Origin: Pelagibius litoralis
GTDB lineage: Bacteria; Pseudomonadota; Alphaproteobacteria; Kiloniellales; DSM-21159
Assembly (NCBI GenBank): GCA_029287455.1
Contig: JARFRB010000141.1
Span: forward strand, 62,001 to 126,000
Reading direction: 5' to 3'
Length of the DNA stretch: 64,000 nucleotides
Positions 1-8,880 of the stretch are shown in pieces. The translations under genes were made by a program, and so were the position numbers. How positions within the stretch are numbered: the stretch's first letter is position 1; every line of letters starts with the position of its first letter. The notes beneath the pieces were generated by a model. It saw only the letters and a program-made list of their open reading frames with translations. It had not been told where the DNA came from and searched no databases.

Positions 1-119
1 GCCTGGTGGCCGGCGGTGTCGCGGCCTACGGCGTCGTTGCCTTGCTCATCAAAGCCGTCGAGCCGGCGGAACTCGCCCGATTGCTGCGCCGGCGCACGAA
101 GAAATCCCCCGGCTCTTGA
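1..119 (+). CDS. murJ: MurJ lipid II flippase, C-terminal fragment
   Basis: The window opens inside a gene read from base 3 and closed by TGA at 117-119, leaving 38 residues. They form one hydrophobic helix (about residues 1-17) followed by an Arg/Lys-rich tail, as at the end of the last membrane helix of MurJ/MviN, which flips lipid II across the inner membrane. The call rests mainly on context: in many alphaproteobacteria murJ lies directly before trpS, as here. The tail alone is too short to prove the family, so another polytopic membrane protein is possible. Confidence 0.6.
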   Translation, partial: LVAGGVAAYGVVALLIKAVEPAELARLLRRRTKKSPGS

Positions 120-175
120 CCCGCACACCCCGGCTCGGCCATAACCCGCCCGCGCGGCACAGGACTGGCAATGAC

Positions 176-1204
176 ATGAAACGCATCTTCTCCGGCGTGC
201 AGCCCACGGGCAATCTGCACCTTGGCAACTATTTGGGCGCGATCCGCAACTTCGTCGGATTGCAAGAAGAACACGACTGCATCTACTGCGTGGTCGATCT
301 GCACGCAATCACGGTCTGGCAGGATCCGGCGGAGCTGAAGCAGAACACGCGCGAAGTGACCGCCGCCTATCTGGCGGCCGGCATAAACCCCAAGGCCTCC
401 ATCATCTTCAACCAGTCCCAAGTGCCCGCGCACGCCGAATTGGCGTGGATCTTCAACTGCGTGGCCCGGCTGGGCTGGCTGGACCGGATGACCCAATTCA
501 AGGACAAGGCCGGCAAGCACAAGGAACGCGCCAGCGCAGGGCTCTACGTCTATCCAAACCTGATGGCCGCGGACATCCTGGCCTATCAGGCGACACACGT
601 GCCCGTCGGTGAAGACCAGAAGCAGCACCTGGAGCTGGCGCGGGACATCGCGCAGAAGTTCAATCACGACTACGGCGTAGAGTTCTTCCCGGTGATCGAG
701 CCCTTGATCCTGGGGTCGGCGACCCGCGTCATGTCGCTGCGTGACGGCACGAAGAAAATGAGCAAGTCCGATGCCTCCGACCTGAGCCGCATCAACATGA
801 CGGATGACGCGGACGCCATCGCGCGCAAGCTGAAGAAGGCGACCAGCGATCCGGACTTCCTTCCCGGTCCAGAGATCCTCGACGAACAAGGCGCGCTTCC
901 CGACGCCGAGCGCAAGTCCCGGCCCGAAGCCTTCAACCTCATGGGCATCTACGGAGCGCTTGCCCAAGAGAGCTGGACCGAGGTCCTTACCCGCTTCGAA
1001 GGTCAGGGCTTTGGCGCCTTCAAACCGGCCCTGGCCGAACTCGCGGTCGAGAAGCTGCGACCGATCACCGGGGAGATGCAGCGCTTGATGGACGATCCCG
1101 GCTACGTCGACGCGGTCCTGCGCGACGGCGCCGAGCGCGCGCGGGGGCGCAGTGAGCCCATTTTGCAGGCCTGCTATGACATCGTCGGCTTCCTTCGGCC
1201 GTAG
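176..1204 (+). CDS. trpS: Tryptophanyl-tRNA synthetase
   Basis: This cytoplasmic class I synthetase charges tRNA-Trp. The N-terminus carries the [12 protein letters not shown] signature with the HIGH-like motif HLGN at residues 15-18, and KMSKS is at residues 194-198. The 342-residue length is normal for the bacterial enzyme. I chose the ATG at 176 because homologues start directly before the K-R-x-F-S-G segment and an AGGA lies 11 bases upstream. An in-frame codon at 116 would add 20 residues unlike the family and would overlap the preceding gene. It follows the murJ tail by 56 bases and is probably cotranscribed with it. Confidence 0.97.
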   Translation: MKRIFSGVQPTGNLHLGNYLGAIRNFVGLQEEHDCIYCVVDLHAITVWQDPAELKQNTREVTAAYLAAGINPKASIIFNQSQVPAHAELAWIFNCVARLGWLDRMTQFKDKAGKHKERASAGLYVYPNLMAADILAYQATHVPVGEDQKQHLELARDIAQKFNHDYGVEFFPVIEPLILGSATRVMSLRDGTKKMSKSDASDLSRINMTDDADAIARKLKKATSDPDFLPGPEILDEQGALPDAERKSRPEAFNLMGIYGALAQESWTEVLTRFEGQGFGAFKPALAELAVEKLRPITGEMQRLMDDPGYVDAVLRDGAERARGRSEPILQACYDIVGFLRP

Positions 1205-1501
1205 GGCCCGCGGCGGGCCTTCGTAGTCGGCACTGGACGGCTGATAGGCCCAAACAGCCTGAAGTTTCTGGAAATAATCGGCTTTTCCCTCCCTTAACCC
1301 ATTGGAACCGCCGGTCAACACCGTTAAGCTTCGCAGGTGTGAAACCGGGCGCGCTCGCGCCTGGCGGGCGGCCTTTGGCAAAACGCCTATTGGCGGGTGG
1401 GTTCCATGCGCGGCGAAACAGAAGCGATGCGGGTCGGGCAAGGCGACGGCCAAGCCTGCCCAATGCTTCGCGCGCTCCACGGGAATTGAGCCGGCTCCGC
1501 G
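1205..1501. other. Intergenic region between trpS and the TauE/SafE gene
   Basis: These 297 bases show no convincing gene. The start holds a GC-rich palindrome (1205-1219, GGCCCGC and GCGGGCC around one base) right after the trpS stop. It could help end transcription but lacks a T-tract. The rest is presumably the promoter and leader of the following permease gene. Short open frames crossing it look like GC-driven shadows. Confidence 0.4.
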
Positions 1502-2410
1502 ATGCAGATTTATCTCCCCATCGCGGAAATCTCCTTGGACGTGTTTCTTCTGCTCGGGCTCGGCGGGTTGATCGGATTTCTGTCCGGACTCTTCGGCGTG
1601 GGCGGCGGCTTCCTGATGACGCCGCTGTTGATCTTCATTGGCGTGCCGCCGGCCATCGCCGTCGCGACCCAGGCGAATCACGTGGTGGCCTCCTCGGTCT
1701 CCGGCGTGCTGGGACAATGGCGCCGCGGCAACGTCGATTTCAAGATGGGCGCGGTTCTGCTCGCCGGGGGCTTCGTCGGCTCGACCCTGGGCGTCGCCCT
1801 GTTCTCGCTGCTGCGGGGGCTGGGGCAGATCGACCTGGTGATCAACCTGTCCTACGTCACCTTGCTGGGCATCATCGGCACCTTGCTGATGATGGAAGGG
1901 GGCCGCGCGCTACTGAGGCGCCGGCGCAAGGTCGCACCGCGCAAGGCGCATGTGCATAACTGGGCCCATGGCCTGCCAATGAAGATGCGGTTCAGGAAGT
2001 CGAGGCTCTACATCTCGGCCTTGCTGCCGCTGTCGGTCGGGTTTGGCGTGGGGATGCTGAGCGCCATCATGGGTGTGGGCGGCGGCTTCATTCTGGTGCC
2101 CTTGATGATCTACGTGCTGGGCATGCCGACCTCGGTGGTGATCGGCACCTCGCTGTTCCAGATTATCTTCGTTTCGGCGAACGTCACGTTTTTGCAGGCG
2201 ACCCAGAACCAGACGGTCGATCTGGTGCTGGCGCTGCTGTTGGTGGCAGGCGGTGTGATCGGCGCGCAATTCGGCAGCCGGATGGGCGCGCGCTTGCCTG
2301 GCGATTCCCTACGCCTGATGCTGGGCGTGGTCATTCTGGGGGTCGCGCTGCGCCTCTTGACCGAACTGGTGGTAGCGCCGGACGACATCTATTCGTTGGG
2401 GGTCGGCTGA
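1502..2410 (+). CDS. TauE/SafE family sulfite/organosulfonate-type permease
   Basis: This 302-residue integral membrane protein has two similar halves of about four helices. Each half carries a GVGGGF-type glycine signature (near residues 38-43 and 185-191), diagnostic of the TauE/SafE family. Members export sulfite, sulfoacetate or related anions, but the substrate cannot be read from sequence. A basic loop (around residues 138-165) separates the halves. The stop overlaps the next start by one base (TGATG), so it is translationally coupled to the TIGR02186-type protein, a common pairing in alphaproteobacteria. Confidence 0.9.
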   Translation: MQIYLPIAEISLDVFLLLGLGGLIGFLSGLFGVGGGFLMTPLLIFIGVPPAIAVATQANHVVASSVSGVLGQWRRGNVDFKMGAVLLAGGFVGSTLGVALFSLLRGLGQIDLVINLSYVTLLGIIGTLLMMEGGRALLRRRRKVAPRKAHVHNWAHGLPMKMRFRKSRLYISALLPLSVGFGVGMLSAIMGVGGGFILVPLMIYVLGMPTSVVIGTSLFQIIFVSANVTFLQATQNQTVDLVLALLLVAGGVIGAQFGSRMGARLPGDSLRLMLGVVILGVALRLLTELVVAPDDIYSLGVG

Positions 2411-3171
2411 TGGCCGGGATCGCGAAGCTCCGGCCGGCCCGGCTAGCGCTCGCGGCTCTTGTCGTCGCTCTTGGCGTCGCGCTGCCGGCCCGCGCCATTC
2501 CCTTGGTGGCCGATCTGTCCGAACACCTGGTCGCGATCACTACCGGTTTCGCGGGCGCCGATGTCTTGCTTTTCGGCGCGGTGGAGGACGAGGGGGACGT
2601 CGTCGTGGTGGTGCGCGGCCCGGAACAGAACCAGGTCATGCACCGGAAGAGCGAGGTCGCCGGCATCTGGATCAACACAGCGCGCGCGGTCTTCGAGAGC
2701 GTCCCCAGCTATTACTTCGTGGCCAGCAGCCGCCCCTTGGAGGAGATTGCCGAAACGCCAGTGCTCCGCAGCAACGAGATGGGCCTCGACCAGCTTCGGC
2801 TTAACCTGCGCAACCGCGCCTCGCCCAACATCGTGGAGCAGTGGCGATCAGCCCTAATCCGCAACAAGCAGCGCGAGGGCCTCTATGTGCGCGAGCCCCA
2901 AACGGTGACCTTCCTCGGTGACAATCTGTTCCGCACAACGGTGTCTTTTCCGACCAACGTCCCTGTCGGGCTGTACCGCGTCGATACCTATTTCCTGCGC
3001 GAGGGGCGCATTGTCAGCGCCCAGACGACACCGCTCAACGTCAGCAAAATCGGCCTTGAGGCAGAGCTCTATTCCTTCGCGCACGACCACGCGGGCGCCT
3101 ATGGAGTCGTTGCCGTGGTGTTTGCACTGGTGGCAGGATGGCTCGGCCATCTCGCCTTCCGCCGTCCGTGA
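2410..3171 (+). CDS. TIGR02186-type exported, membrane-anchored protein
   Basis: The 253-residue product begins with a signal sequence (positively charged start, hydrophobic stretch about residues 10-27, ARA near 29). It then has a beta-rich extracytoplasmic domain and ends with one membrane helix (about 230-249) and a basic tail. I recognise it as the alphaproteobacterial conserved family TIGR02186, typically coded next to a TauE/SafE permease. No catalytic motif is visible and the function is unknown. Because the start overlaps the permease stop, it may be a periplasmic accessory or sensor for that transporter. This is inference from linkage only. Confidence 0.8.
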   Translation: MAGIAKLRPARLALAALVVALGVALPARAIPLVADLSEHLVAITTGFAGADVLLFGAVEDEGDVVVVVRGPEQNQVMHRKSEVAGIWINTARAVFESVPSYYFVASSRPLEEIAETPVLRSNEMGLDQLRLNLRNRASPNIVEQWRSALIRNKQREGLYVREPQTVTFLGDNLFRTTVSFPTNVPVGLYRVDTYFLREGRIVSAQTTPLNVSKIGLEAELYSFAHDHAGAYGVVAVVFALVAGWLGHLAFRRP

Positions 3172-3205
3172 CGGCGAAGGGCGGGAACGCCAGGAGGAGA
3201 CCGGA

Positions 3206-3736
3206 ATGAACGAGGAACCCGAAGCGAAGACCCCCGACGAGCCCGAGGCGTCGTCAGCGGAGGAGTCCCAGTCCGTGGGGCGGGTCTTCCTCGTGGTGGT
3301 GGATGAAAGCCCCGAGATGGAGGTGGCCCTGCGGTTCGCCTGCCGCCGGGCCCGGCATACCGGCGGGCGCGTGGCCCTGCTCTACGTCACCGAGCCCTCC
3401 GAATTCCAGAATTGGCTGGCGGTGGGCGACTTGATGCGTGACGAAGCACGCAGCCAGGCCGAGCAGGTGCTGCAGAAGCTCGCCTCCCAGGTCACCGACA
3501 TGGTCGGCTCCATGCCCATTCTGTTTCTGAGGGAGGGCCAGAAGCGCGATCAGTTGCTCAAGCTGCTCGAGGAAGAGCCTTCGATTTCCATTCTGGTGCT
3601 TGGCGCCAGCACCAGCCAAGGCGGACCCGGCCCCCTGGTATCGGCCCTGACCGGAAAGTTCATTGGCCGCTTGAGCATTCCGGTCACGATCGTGCCAGAC
3701 AGCTTGCTCGAAGAGCAGATCGACGCGATAACGTGA
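3206..3736 (+). CDS. Universal stress protein family (UspA-like)
   Basis: The 176-residue protein has an acidic, probably disordered N-terminus (about 25 residues) followed by one Usp domain. It starts with a VFLVVVDESPEME strand-loop and ends with the nucleotide-binding GASTSQGGPGP loop and an IPVTIVPD strand. The ATG at 3206 is favoured by a strong AGGAGGAG Shine-Dalgarno at 3192-3199. It lies 34 bases after the TIGR02186 gene and is probably the third gene of that operon. The glycine-rich loop suggests an ATP-binding Usp type. Its physiological trigger is not evident. Confidence 0.88.
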   Translation: MNEEPEAKTPDEPEASSAEESQSVGRVFLVVVDESPEMEVALRFACRRARHTGGRVALLYVTEPSEFQNWLAVGDLMRDEARSQAEQVLQKLASQVTDMVGSMPILFLREGQKRDQLLKLLEEEPSISILVLGASTSQGGPGPLVSALTGKFIGRLSIPVTIVPDSLLEEQIDAIT

Positions 3737-3831
3737 GCCTCGCGCCCTTGCCAGGCTTTAACCGTCGATTGGATCTTAACCATTGCCCTCAACGCAAGGG
3801 TGCTATGCGGCCGGCCGACTTGAAGATTCAC

Positions 3832-3868
3832 GGGATATCCACCAGTTTATGTTCACCTGGAATATCCC
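3832..3868. repeat. Imperfect inverted repeat in the nfu leader
   Basis: GGGATAT at 3832-3838 and ATATCCC at 3862-3868 are perfect complements, and the inner flanks (CCACCAG, CTGGA) also partly pair. The repeat ends 21 bases before the nfu start. It could be an operator or an RNA hairpin in the leader. I do not recognise it as an IscR, Fur or Irr site. Confidence 0.35.
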
Positions 3869-3889
3869 TGCAGTGGGAAAAGGTGAAAG

Positions 3890-4441
3890 ATGTTCATACA
3901 AACCGAGGAAACACCCAACCCCGCGACCTTGAAGTTTCTTCCGGGCCGCGACGTCTTGGCGGATCGCACCGCGAGCTTCACCTCTGCGGAGGATGCGGGT
4001 GACTCCCCGCTCGCCCAGCGCTTGTTCGAGGTGGAGGGCGTAACCAGCGTCTTCTTCGGAAGCGATTTCGTTTCCGTCAGCAAGGCGGCCGAGAAGGAGT
4101 GGTATCTGCTTAAGCCAGCGGTCTTGGGCGTTTTGATGGAGCATTTCGTCGCCGCACGCCCCATCCTCCTGGACTCCGCCGATTTGGAGCCCACGAGCAC
4201 CGGCGAGGATGATGAGGTCGTCTCCACCATTAAGGAACTGCTGGAAACCCGCGTTCGCCCGGCCGTCGCCCAGGACGGCGGCGACATCGTCTTCCAAGGG
4301 TTCGAGCAGGGTGTCGTTTATCTGCATATGCGCGGCGCCTGCGCCGGATGCCCGTCGTCCACAGCGACCTTGAAGATGGGGATCGAGAACATGCTGCGCC
4401 ACTACGTTCCCGAAGTCGTGGAAGTGCGCGCCATCAACTGA
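3890..4441 (+). CDS. Nfu/NifU-type iron-sulfur cluster scaffold or carrier
   Basis: The 183-residue protein has the alphaproteobacterial/mitochondrial NFU1 architecture. An N-terminal Nfu_N domain (starting MFIQTEETPNP, about residues 1-90) is followed by a C-terminal NifU-like domain (about 105-175). That domain carries the CAGC motif that binds a [4Fe-4S] cluster between two subunits. It probably delivers clusters to recipient Fe-S proteins in the cytoplasm. It is separated from the Usp gene by about 150 bases containing an inverted repeat, so it likely has its own promoter. The start is supported by the match of its first residues to the family. Confidence 0.94.
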   Translation: MFIQTEETPNPATLKFLPGRDVLADRTASFTSAEDAGDSPLAQRLFEVEGVTSVFFGSDFVSVSKAAEKEWYLLKPAVLGVLMEHFVAARPILLDSADLEPTSTGEDDEVVSTIKELLETRVRPAVAQDGGDIVFQGFEQGVVYLHMRGACAGCPSSTATLKMGIENMLRHYVPEVVEVRAIN

Positions 4442-4539
4442 CATCCGCGGCCTTCGCCGTCGTCCCTGAGGCAAAGGGCCGATGGCCTCGGCGCGCCCGT
4501 TTTCGGGCGGATAAATGCGCCGCAAAGGACTAGAGGGCT

Positions 4540-5601
4540 ATGATTCAGGTAGAATCCATAAAACGTTTCGGCCCGCGCAAGAGACTTGCGGCGGCCGGGT
4601 TGTTGCTTTCGGGCGCCTTCGCGCTCGGCGGCATCCTGCACCTTGGCGGCCAGGACGGCGCCAGCCTGGCACGGGCGGACAGGGTGGCCCTCGATCGCAT
4701 GCTGCTGGAGCGTGCACCCCTTTCCGCGCCCTTCATCGACGTCAGCCGTCAGGCCTTGCCGGCACAAACGCACAAGCAGCGTCAGGCGACGGTTCCGGAA
4801 ATGGACGTTGTCGCCGCCAGCAGCGTCGCCGACCTCAACGATGCCTTCGAGCGCGCGTCTTTCGAACTGTCGGAAGTGCGCGGCGGCACGGCAGCGGTTC
4901 CGCGCCTTTACGTGACTGGATTGCCCGAGGACTTGCACGTTGTCCAAGAGATCGACGGCCGCAAGCGCGCGTTCTTGCGTGCGGTCCTGCCCCTTGTGCT
5001 GCTGGCGAACGAGGAATTGCGGGAGCGCCGCCAGCTCCTAAAGGAGATTCTCGCGTTGAGGCGGCATGGCGAGCGCTTGAGCGTGGACGACCGCGCCTGG
5101 CTTGATGCGGCCGCCGAGCACTACAAGGCCGATCCTGGAGACTCCGAGGAGCTGCTGCGGCGTATCGACGAGGTCCCGGTCAGCCTCGCCCTCGCGCAGG
5201 CCATCGTGGAAAGCGGCTGGGGCACCTCACGCTTCGCGCGGGAAGGCAATGCCCTTTTCGGCCAAAGGGCCGGCGCCGGCTCGGCAAGCGGAATGGCCGC
5301 GCGCGACGCCAGCGAGGTGCGGGTGGCCAGCTTCGCCGACCTCATGGACTCGGTCCGCTCCTACATGCACAACCTTAACACCCACCGCGCCTACCAGGAG
5401 CTTCGGAGCCTGCGGGCGGAACAGCGGGACCGCGGCATCGCGCCCCAAGGCTATCATCTCGCGGGGGCACTGAGCCGCTATGCCGAGGTCGACGACTACA
5501 TCGGCAAACTACGCGGGCTGATCAAAGGCAACCAGCTGGCGGAACTGGAGAACGCGCGCCTGGCGAGCAACCAGCGGCACGGCGGGACCCGCCTACGCTA
5601 A
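4540..5601 (+). CDS. Bax-like glucosaminidase-domain protein (putative peptidoglycan hydrolase)
   Basis: The 353-residue protein starts with an uncleaved or signal-anchor-like hydrophobic segment (about residues 15-40). A helical linker leads to a C-terminal glucosaminidase domain of the Bax type. The AQAIVESGWGTSRFA segment supplies the putative catalytic Glu, followed by GNALFGQ and the YMHNLNTHRAYQELR helix. Such enzymes cut N-acetylglucosaminyl bonds in peptidoglycan at the periplasmic face. The gene stands alone between nfu and a convergent polysaccharide deacetylase. A cell-wall role is inferred from family only. Confidence 0.88.
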   Translation: MIQVESIKRFGPRKRLAAAGLLLSGAFALGGILHLGGQDGASLARADRVALDRMLLERAPLSAPFIDVSRQALPAQTHKQRQATVPEMDVVAASSVADLNDAFERASFELSEVRGGTAAVPRLYVTGLPEDLHVVQEIDGRKRAFLRAVLPLVLLANEELRERRQLLKEILALRRHGERLSVDDRAWLDAAAEHYKADPGDSEELLRRIDEVPVSLALAQAIVESGWGTSRFAREGNALFGQRAGAGSASGMAARDASEVRVASFADLMDSVRSYMHNLNTHRAYQELRSLRAEQRDRGIAPQGYHLAGALSRYAEVDDYIGKLRGLIKGNQLAELENARLASNQRHGGTRLR

Positions 5602-5611
5602 ACCACGGCGC

Positions 5612-6673
5612 CTATTCGGCGACCAGGAACTGCCGGCCAAGCCAGCGCCAGCGGCCGTCTGCCGCGGGCAAGGTGCAGTTCACCCGAGTGCGGCCCGGTG
5701 CCAAGGGGCCGGCGAACCGCAACTCCACTCGGCGGCCCAGGCGCTCGACCCGCAACCCCTCCGCATTCGAGTAGCAGGCCAAGGCGCTCGGATTGCCCAC
5801 CCCAGGCCGCAAGGTGAACCCCGCCAGCGGCGGGTTGGCCGACGGCTTTAAGAAAGGATCCTTCGGCATCAGGTCCTCCACCGGCAACGGCAGGGAAGAC
5901 GTCGCGACGCGCAAGCGCTCCAGATCGCCGAACTCTTCGTTCATCGCGAAGCGTGGCAGCTCGTAGCGGTCCGAACGAGGGCCGATCGCTCCGGAATACT
6001 GGCCGAAGGCCGCCTTGAAGCCGAGCTCGCGGACGGCCGCCTTGAGGTCCAGGGAGAGCTCGCCAAAAGGATAGGCGAAGATGTCCGGGGCAAACCCTAG
6101 TTTCTGCTCCAGGCGGTTCTGGGCCCGCAGAATATCGGCCGTGGCTTTCTCTGCGGCGTGTTCGGGAAGATGGAGATGGCCGGCCGAGTGATTCCCAATG
6201 GTTACCAGGGGGGATTGCGCGAGCTCGGCGACCTGGGCCCACGTCATGAGATCGGGAGCGCCTTGATCGATCAGATCGGTGGACACGAACAGCGTGAATG
6301 GAAGCCCGGCCTCGCGCAGCAGCGGCCAGGCCGCCTCGTAGACCGAACGGTAAGCATCGTCGACCGTGATCGCCACGGCCCGGTCCGGTGGCGCGCTGCC
6401 GCCACGCAGCGCCGCGACGATTTCCCGCAAAGGCACGACCCGATAGGGGCCGAGGGAAAGCTCGGCCAATTGCGCCTTGAACTGGTCCAGCTTTGTGTTG
6501 GTTGACGGATGCTTCTGCTCACCGAACCGGTGATAAACCAGAATCGCGGCACCCCAATCCTCCTGCGCCTCGGCCCATCCGGGGCTCGCCGGCACTGCAA
6601 GCATGAACATCACCGCCACCAGGATGGCGCGATGCCACGAGATCACCGCGGATAGTCGCAGGCTAGGCTTCAT
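5612..6673 (-). CDS. NodB-type polysaccharide deacetylase, exported
   Basis: The product (353 residues) has a signal peptide ending near PGWA (about residue 33) and a NodB homology domain. AITVDDAY supplies the Asp-Asp pair, NHSAGHLHL gives the metal-binding His-x3-His, and FAYPFGE is a third conserved motif. The enzymes remove N- or O-acetyl groups from wall or capsule glycans using a divalent metal. I prefer the ATG at 6673 over an upstream GTG at 6700 because it directly precedes the signal peptide. It ends 10 bases from the convergent glucosaminidase gene. The C-terminal 110 residues are a beta-rich extension of unknown role. Confidence 0.88.
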   Translation of the reverse strand: MKPSLRLSAVISWHRAILVAVMFMLAVPASPGWAEAQEDWGAAILVYHRFGEQKHPSTNTKLDQFKAQLAELSLGPYRVVPLREIVAALRGGSAPPDRAVAITVDDAYRSVYEAAWPLLREAGLPFTLFVSTDLIDQGAPDLMTWAQVAELAQSPLVTIGNHSAGHLHLPEHAAEKATADILRAQNRLEQKLGFAPDIFAYPFGELSLDLKAAVRELGFKAAFGQYSGAIGPRSDRYELPRFAMNEEFGDLERLRVATSSLPLPVEDLMPKDPFLKPSANPPLAGFTLRPGVGNPSALACYSNAEGLRVERLGRRVELRFAGPLAPGRTRVNCTLPAADGRWRWLGRQFLVAE

Positions 6674-6858
6674 CGGGAATCCCAATCCGGCCCGAGACAC
6701 GGACTCGGGTAAGGATCCGGGGCCGCGCCGCCAGGGCGTCTAAAGCGAATGCCTGCCTGGCCTTGAGTTTGGCCCGCTTGCCCGCCATTTTCATGGCGGC
6801 GGCCACCGACATTCAGGGTAAAGCTGCATAGGCAACCTGCGAAAGAGGGGAACAAAGG

Positions 6859-7455
6859 GTGAGCGAGATTCTGCACGATAGCGGCTTGGACTTAATTTTC
6901 CGCGAAGCCCGCACGCACAATTCCTGGAAGGACGAGCCGGTCAGCGACGTCATGCTGCAAGCCGTCTACGATCTCGCCCGCTATGGTGCGACGAGCGCAA
7001 ACTGCTCGCCAATGCGGGTGGTTTTCGTCAAATCCCCAGAGGCCAAGGAGCGACTGAAGCCTCATCTTTCCGAGGGAAACGTCGAGAAGACCATGTCGGC
7101 GCCTGCCACCGCCATCATCGGCCACGACCTGGAATTCCACGAGCATTTGCCGCGCCTATTTCCGCACACCGACGCGCGTGCCTGGTTCCAGGGAGAGGAA
7201 AAGACAAAGCATCGCGAGGACACAGCATTCCGCAACGGCACCCTGCAAGGGGCCTACCTGATGATCTCGGCACGCGCCCTGGGGCTGGATTGCGGACCGA
7301 TGTCGGGCTTCGACCCGGCCGGGGTCGATCGGACATTCTTCGCCGGCACGACGGTCCGGTCTAATTTCTTGTGCAATCTTGGATATGGCGATCCTTCGCG
7401 CTTGTTTCCCCGTTCGCCGCGCCTGGAGTTCGACGAGGCGTGCGAGATCGTGTAA
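6859..7455 (+). CDS. Nitroreductase-family protein, RutE-like (probable 3-oxopropanoate/malonic semialdehyde reductase)
   Basis: The 198-residue flavoprotein matches the RutE/HadB subgroup of the nitroreductase fold. It has [14 protein letters not shown] near the start, the [12 protein letters not shown] segment for FMN binding, and [13 protein letters not shown]. RutE reduces 3-hydroxyacrylate or malonic semialdehyde during uracil breakdown. No other rut genes are present here, so the true substrate is uncertain. Translation starts at a GTG with a purine-rich GAAAGAGGGG upstream. It is divergent from the deacetylase gene and its end overlaps the proposed tsaB start by 16 bases. Confidence 0.86.
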   Translation: MSEILHDSGLDLIFREARTHNSWKDEPVSDVMLQAVYDLARYGATSANCSPMRVVFVKSPEAKERLKPHLSEGNVEKTMSAPATAIIGHDLEFHEHLPRLFPHTDARAWFQGEEKTKHREDTAFRNGTLQGAYLMISARALGLDCGPMSGFDPAGVDRTFFAGTTVRSNFLCNLGYGDPSRLFPRSPRLEFDEACEIV

Positions 7456-8171
7456 CCGGGGCCCCGGCCGCCCCACGGATTCTGGCGCTGGACGCAGCCG
7501 GTGGCGCCTGTTCGGCCGCCGTTTGGTGCGACGGCGCGGTTAGAGGCAGCCGCTTCGAGCTCATGCGGCGCGGCCAGTCGGAGCGGCTCATGCCAATGGT
7601 CGAAGCGGCGATGCGCGACAGCGGCACCTCCTATTCGGAACTGGACCTGATCACCGCCACGCGCGGCCCGGGCGGGTTTACCGGTGTGCGGATCGGCTTG
7701 GCGACCGCCCGGGGCCTTGCCTTGGCCTCGCGCAAACCGCTTTTCGCGGTCAGCAACTTCGAAGTGGTGGCCACCGCGACCTCGGTGGAGGAGCGGGCCG
7801 GGCGAACACTTGCCGTTCTGCTGGATGCCAAGCGCGACGACTTTTACCTCCAATGCTTCGATTCCGAGCTGAAAGCCTTGGACGAGCCGCGTGCCTGCCT
7901 GCCCGAAAACCTTCCGCGGGCCCTGCCTCACCCCCGCTCACCACTCTCCGGCCTGCTGCTCGCCGGGGACGCAGTAGAGCAAGGCCTGCCGGGTCTGGAG
8001 GGCTTTGGCGCCGTCGCCGTTGCCGACGAGGCCCGGCACGCCGACGCGCGGGTGCTTGCCCGCTTGGCGGCGTCGGCGGGAGAGGGCGCCTTTGGCATGG
8101 GGCGGGCGGAGCGTGCCCAACCGCTGTATCTGCGCGCCCCGGACGTGACCCAGCCTAGGGCGCGAACATGA
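7440..8171 (+). CDS. tsaB: tRNA threonylcarbamoyladenosine biosynthesis protein TsaB
   Basis: TsaB is the inactive ASKHA-fold partner of TsaD. The TsaBDE complex makes t6A37 in ANN-decoding tRNAs. The sequence shows ILALDAAG near the N-terminus and the [20 protein letters not shown] signature of the family. The protein is 243 residues from the GTG at 7440, which I choose because it puts the conserved ILALD strand at residue 14. Open frame continues upstream into the nitroreductase gene, but those residues are unlike the family. The stop overlaps rimI (ATGA), the usual tsaB-rimI pairing. Confidence 0.93.
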   Translation: MRDRVTGAPAAPRILALDAAGGACSAAVWCDGAVRGSRFELMRRGQSERLMPMVEAAMRDSGTSYSELDLITATRGPGGFTGVRIGLATARGLALASRKPLFAVSNFEVVATATSVEERAGRTLAVLLDAKRDDFYLQCFDSELKALDEPRACLPENLPRALPHPRSPLSGLLLAGDAVEQGLPGLEGFGAVAVADEARHADARVLARLAASAGEGAFGMGRAERAQPLYLRAPDVTQPRART

Positions 8172-8650
8172 GGGGCGGCGGGGCCGCCCGCGAGACTCGG
8201 CGGGCAGGAGCCCTGGACATTCAAGTTCTCGCAGTCCTGCACCAAGAATGCTTTCCCGATGACCCGTGGAGCGCGGAGGCTCTAGCGCAACTGCTGGCCA
8301 TGCCAGGGGCGTTCGCGCTGATCACGGTAAGAGAGAACTCGCCAGTCGGATTTGTCATGCTGATGCAGGTCCGCGAGGCCGCCGAGATTTTGACCTTGGC
8401 CGTCACGCCAAGCGCACGCGGCGAGGGCGTCGGGCGCGGCCTGGTCCAGGATGCCCTGGACGTCTGCGCCGCGTCCGGCGTGGAGATCTGCTCGCTTGAA
8501 GTCGCTGTCGACAACCAACCCGCCCTGGCGCTCTACACGGCGATCGGCTTCAAGCGGCGCGGAGGCCGCCGCGCCTACTACCGGCGGAAAGATGGCAGCA
8601 CCGCCGATGCCCTTATTCTAAGCAAGTCAATCCCCGGCTTCCTGGGTTGA
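8168..8650 (+). CDS. rimI: RimI-type ribosomal protein N-acetyltransferase (GNAT)
   Basis: This 160-residue single-domain GNAT acetyltransferase has the acetyl-CoA pyrophosphate loop as ARGEGVGRGL (about residues 79-88) and the ALALYTAIGFKRRGGRRAYY C-terminal signature of RimI. RimI acetylates the N-terminus of ribosomal protein S18. Its ATG overlaps the tsaB stop by four bases, so the two are translated together. An AT-rich region separates it from mucR. Confidence 0.92.
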   Translation: MRGGGAARETRRAGALDIQVLAVLHQECFPDDPWSAEALAQLLAMPGAFALITVRENSPVGFVMLMQVREAAEILTLAVTPSARGEGVGRGLVQDALDVCAASGVEICSLEVAVDNQPALALYTAIGFKRRGGRRAYYRRKDGSTADALILSKSIPGFLG

Positions 8651-8818
8651 AAGGCGCGCCAACGCTTGTGCCACCGGGGTTTTAACCGCATCCGGCGGAT
8701 CGGGCCGCCCCCATAATTAGATGAACACAGAATAAATATACGTGAAATCCGTCACTTAAGGACAATACTCCATTCAAATCTTGAAAGACGCCTGTTCTTT
8801 ATTGGGAGAAAATGCGTG

Positions 8819-8847
8819 TTGCTTGACGATTGCAAAGTTTCTATAAT
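8819..8847 (+). promoter_or_regulatory. Candidate mucR promoter within AT-rich leader
   Basis: TTGCTT at 8819-8824 and TATAAT at 8842-8847 are spaced by 17 bases, 33 bases before the mucR start. The whole 8710-8880 stretch is strikingly AT-rich for this GC-rich window. MucR/Ros proteins are known to bind AT-rich DNA and often repress their own genes, so autoregulation is plausible here. Confidence 0.55.
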
Positions 8848-8880
8848 TATGTCCTTCCTTTCCGGAGTTTGTAGAAAATT

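Noticed and set aside
26-1717. Long open frame on the minus strand across trpS
   Set aside because: Its product is Arg/Gly/His-rich with no family resemblance, while trpS on the other strand is certain; a GC-driven shadow.
1638-1841. Small frames inside the TauE/SafE gene
   Set aside because: They lie wholly within a well-supported membrane protein gene and have no start signals or homology.
4494-4509. CGCCCG-TTTT-CGGGCG hairpin after nfu as terminator
   Set aside because: No T-tract follows on either strand within a useful distance, and it sits close to the next gene's leader; left unannotated.
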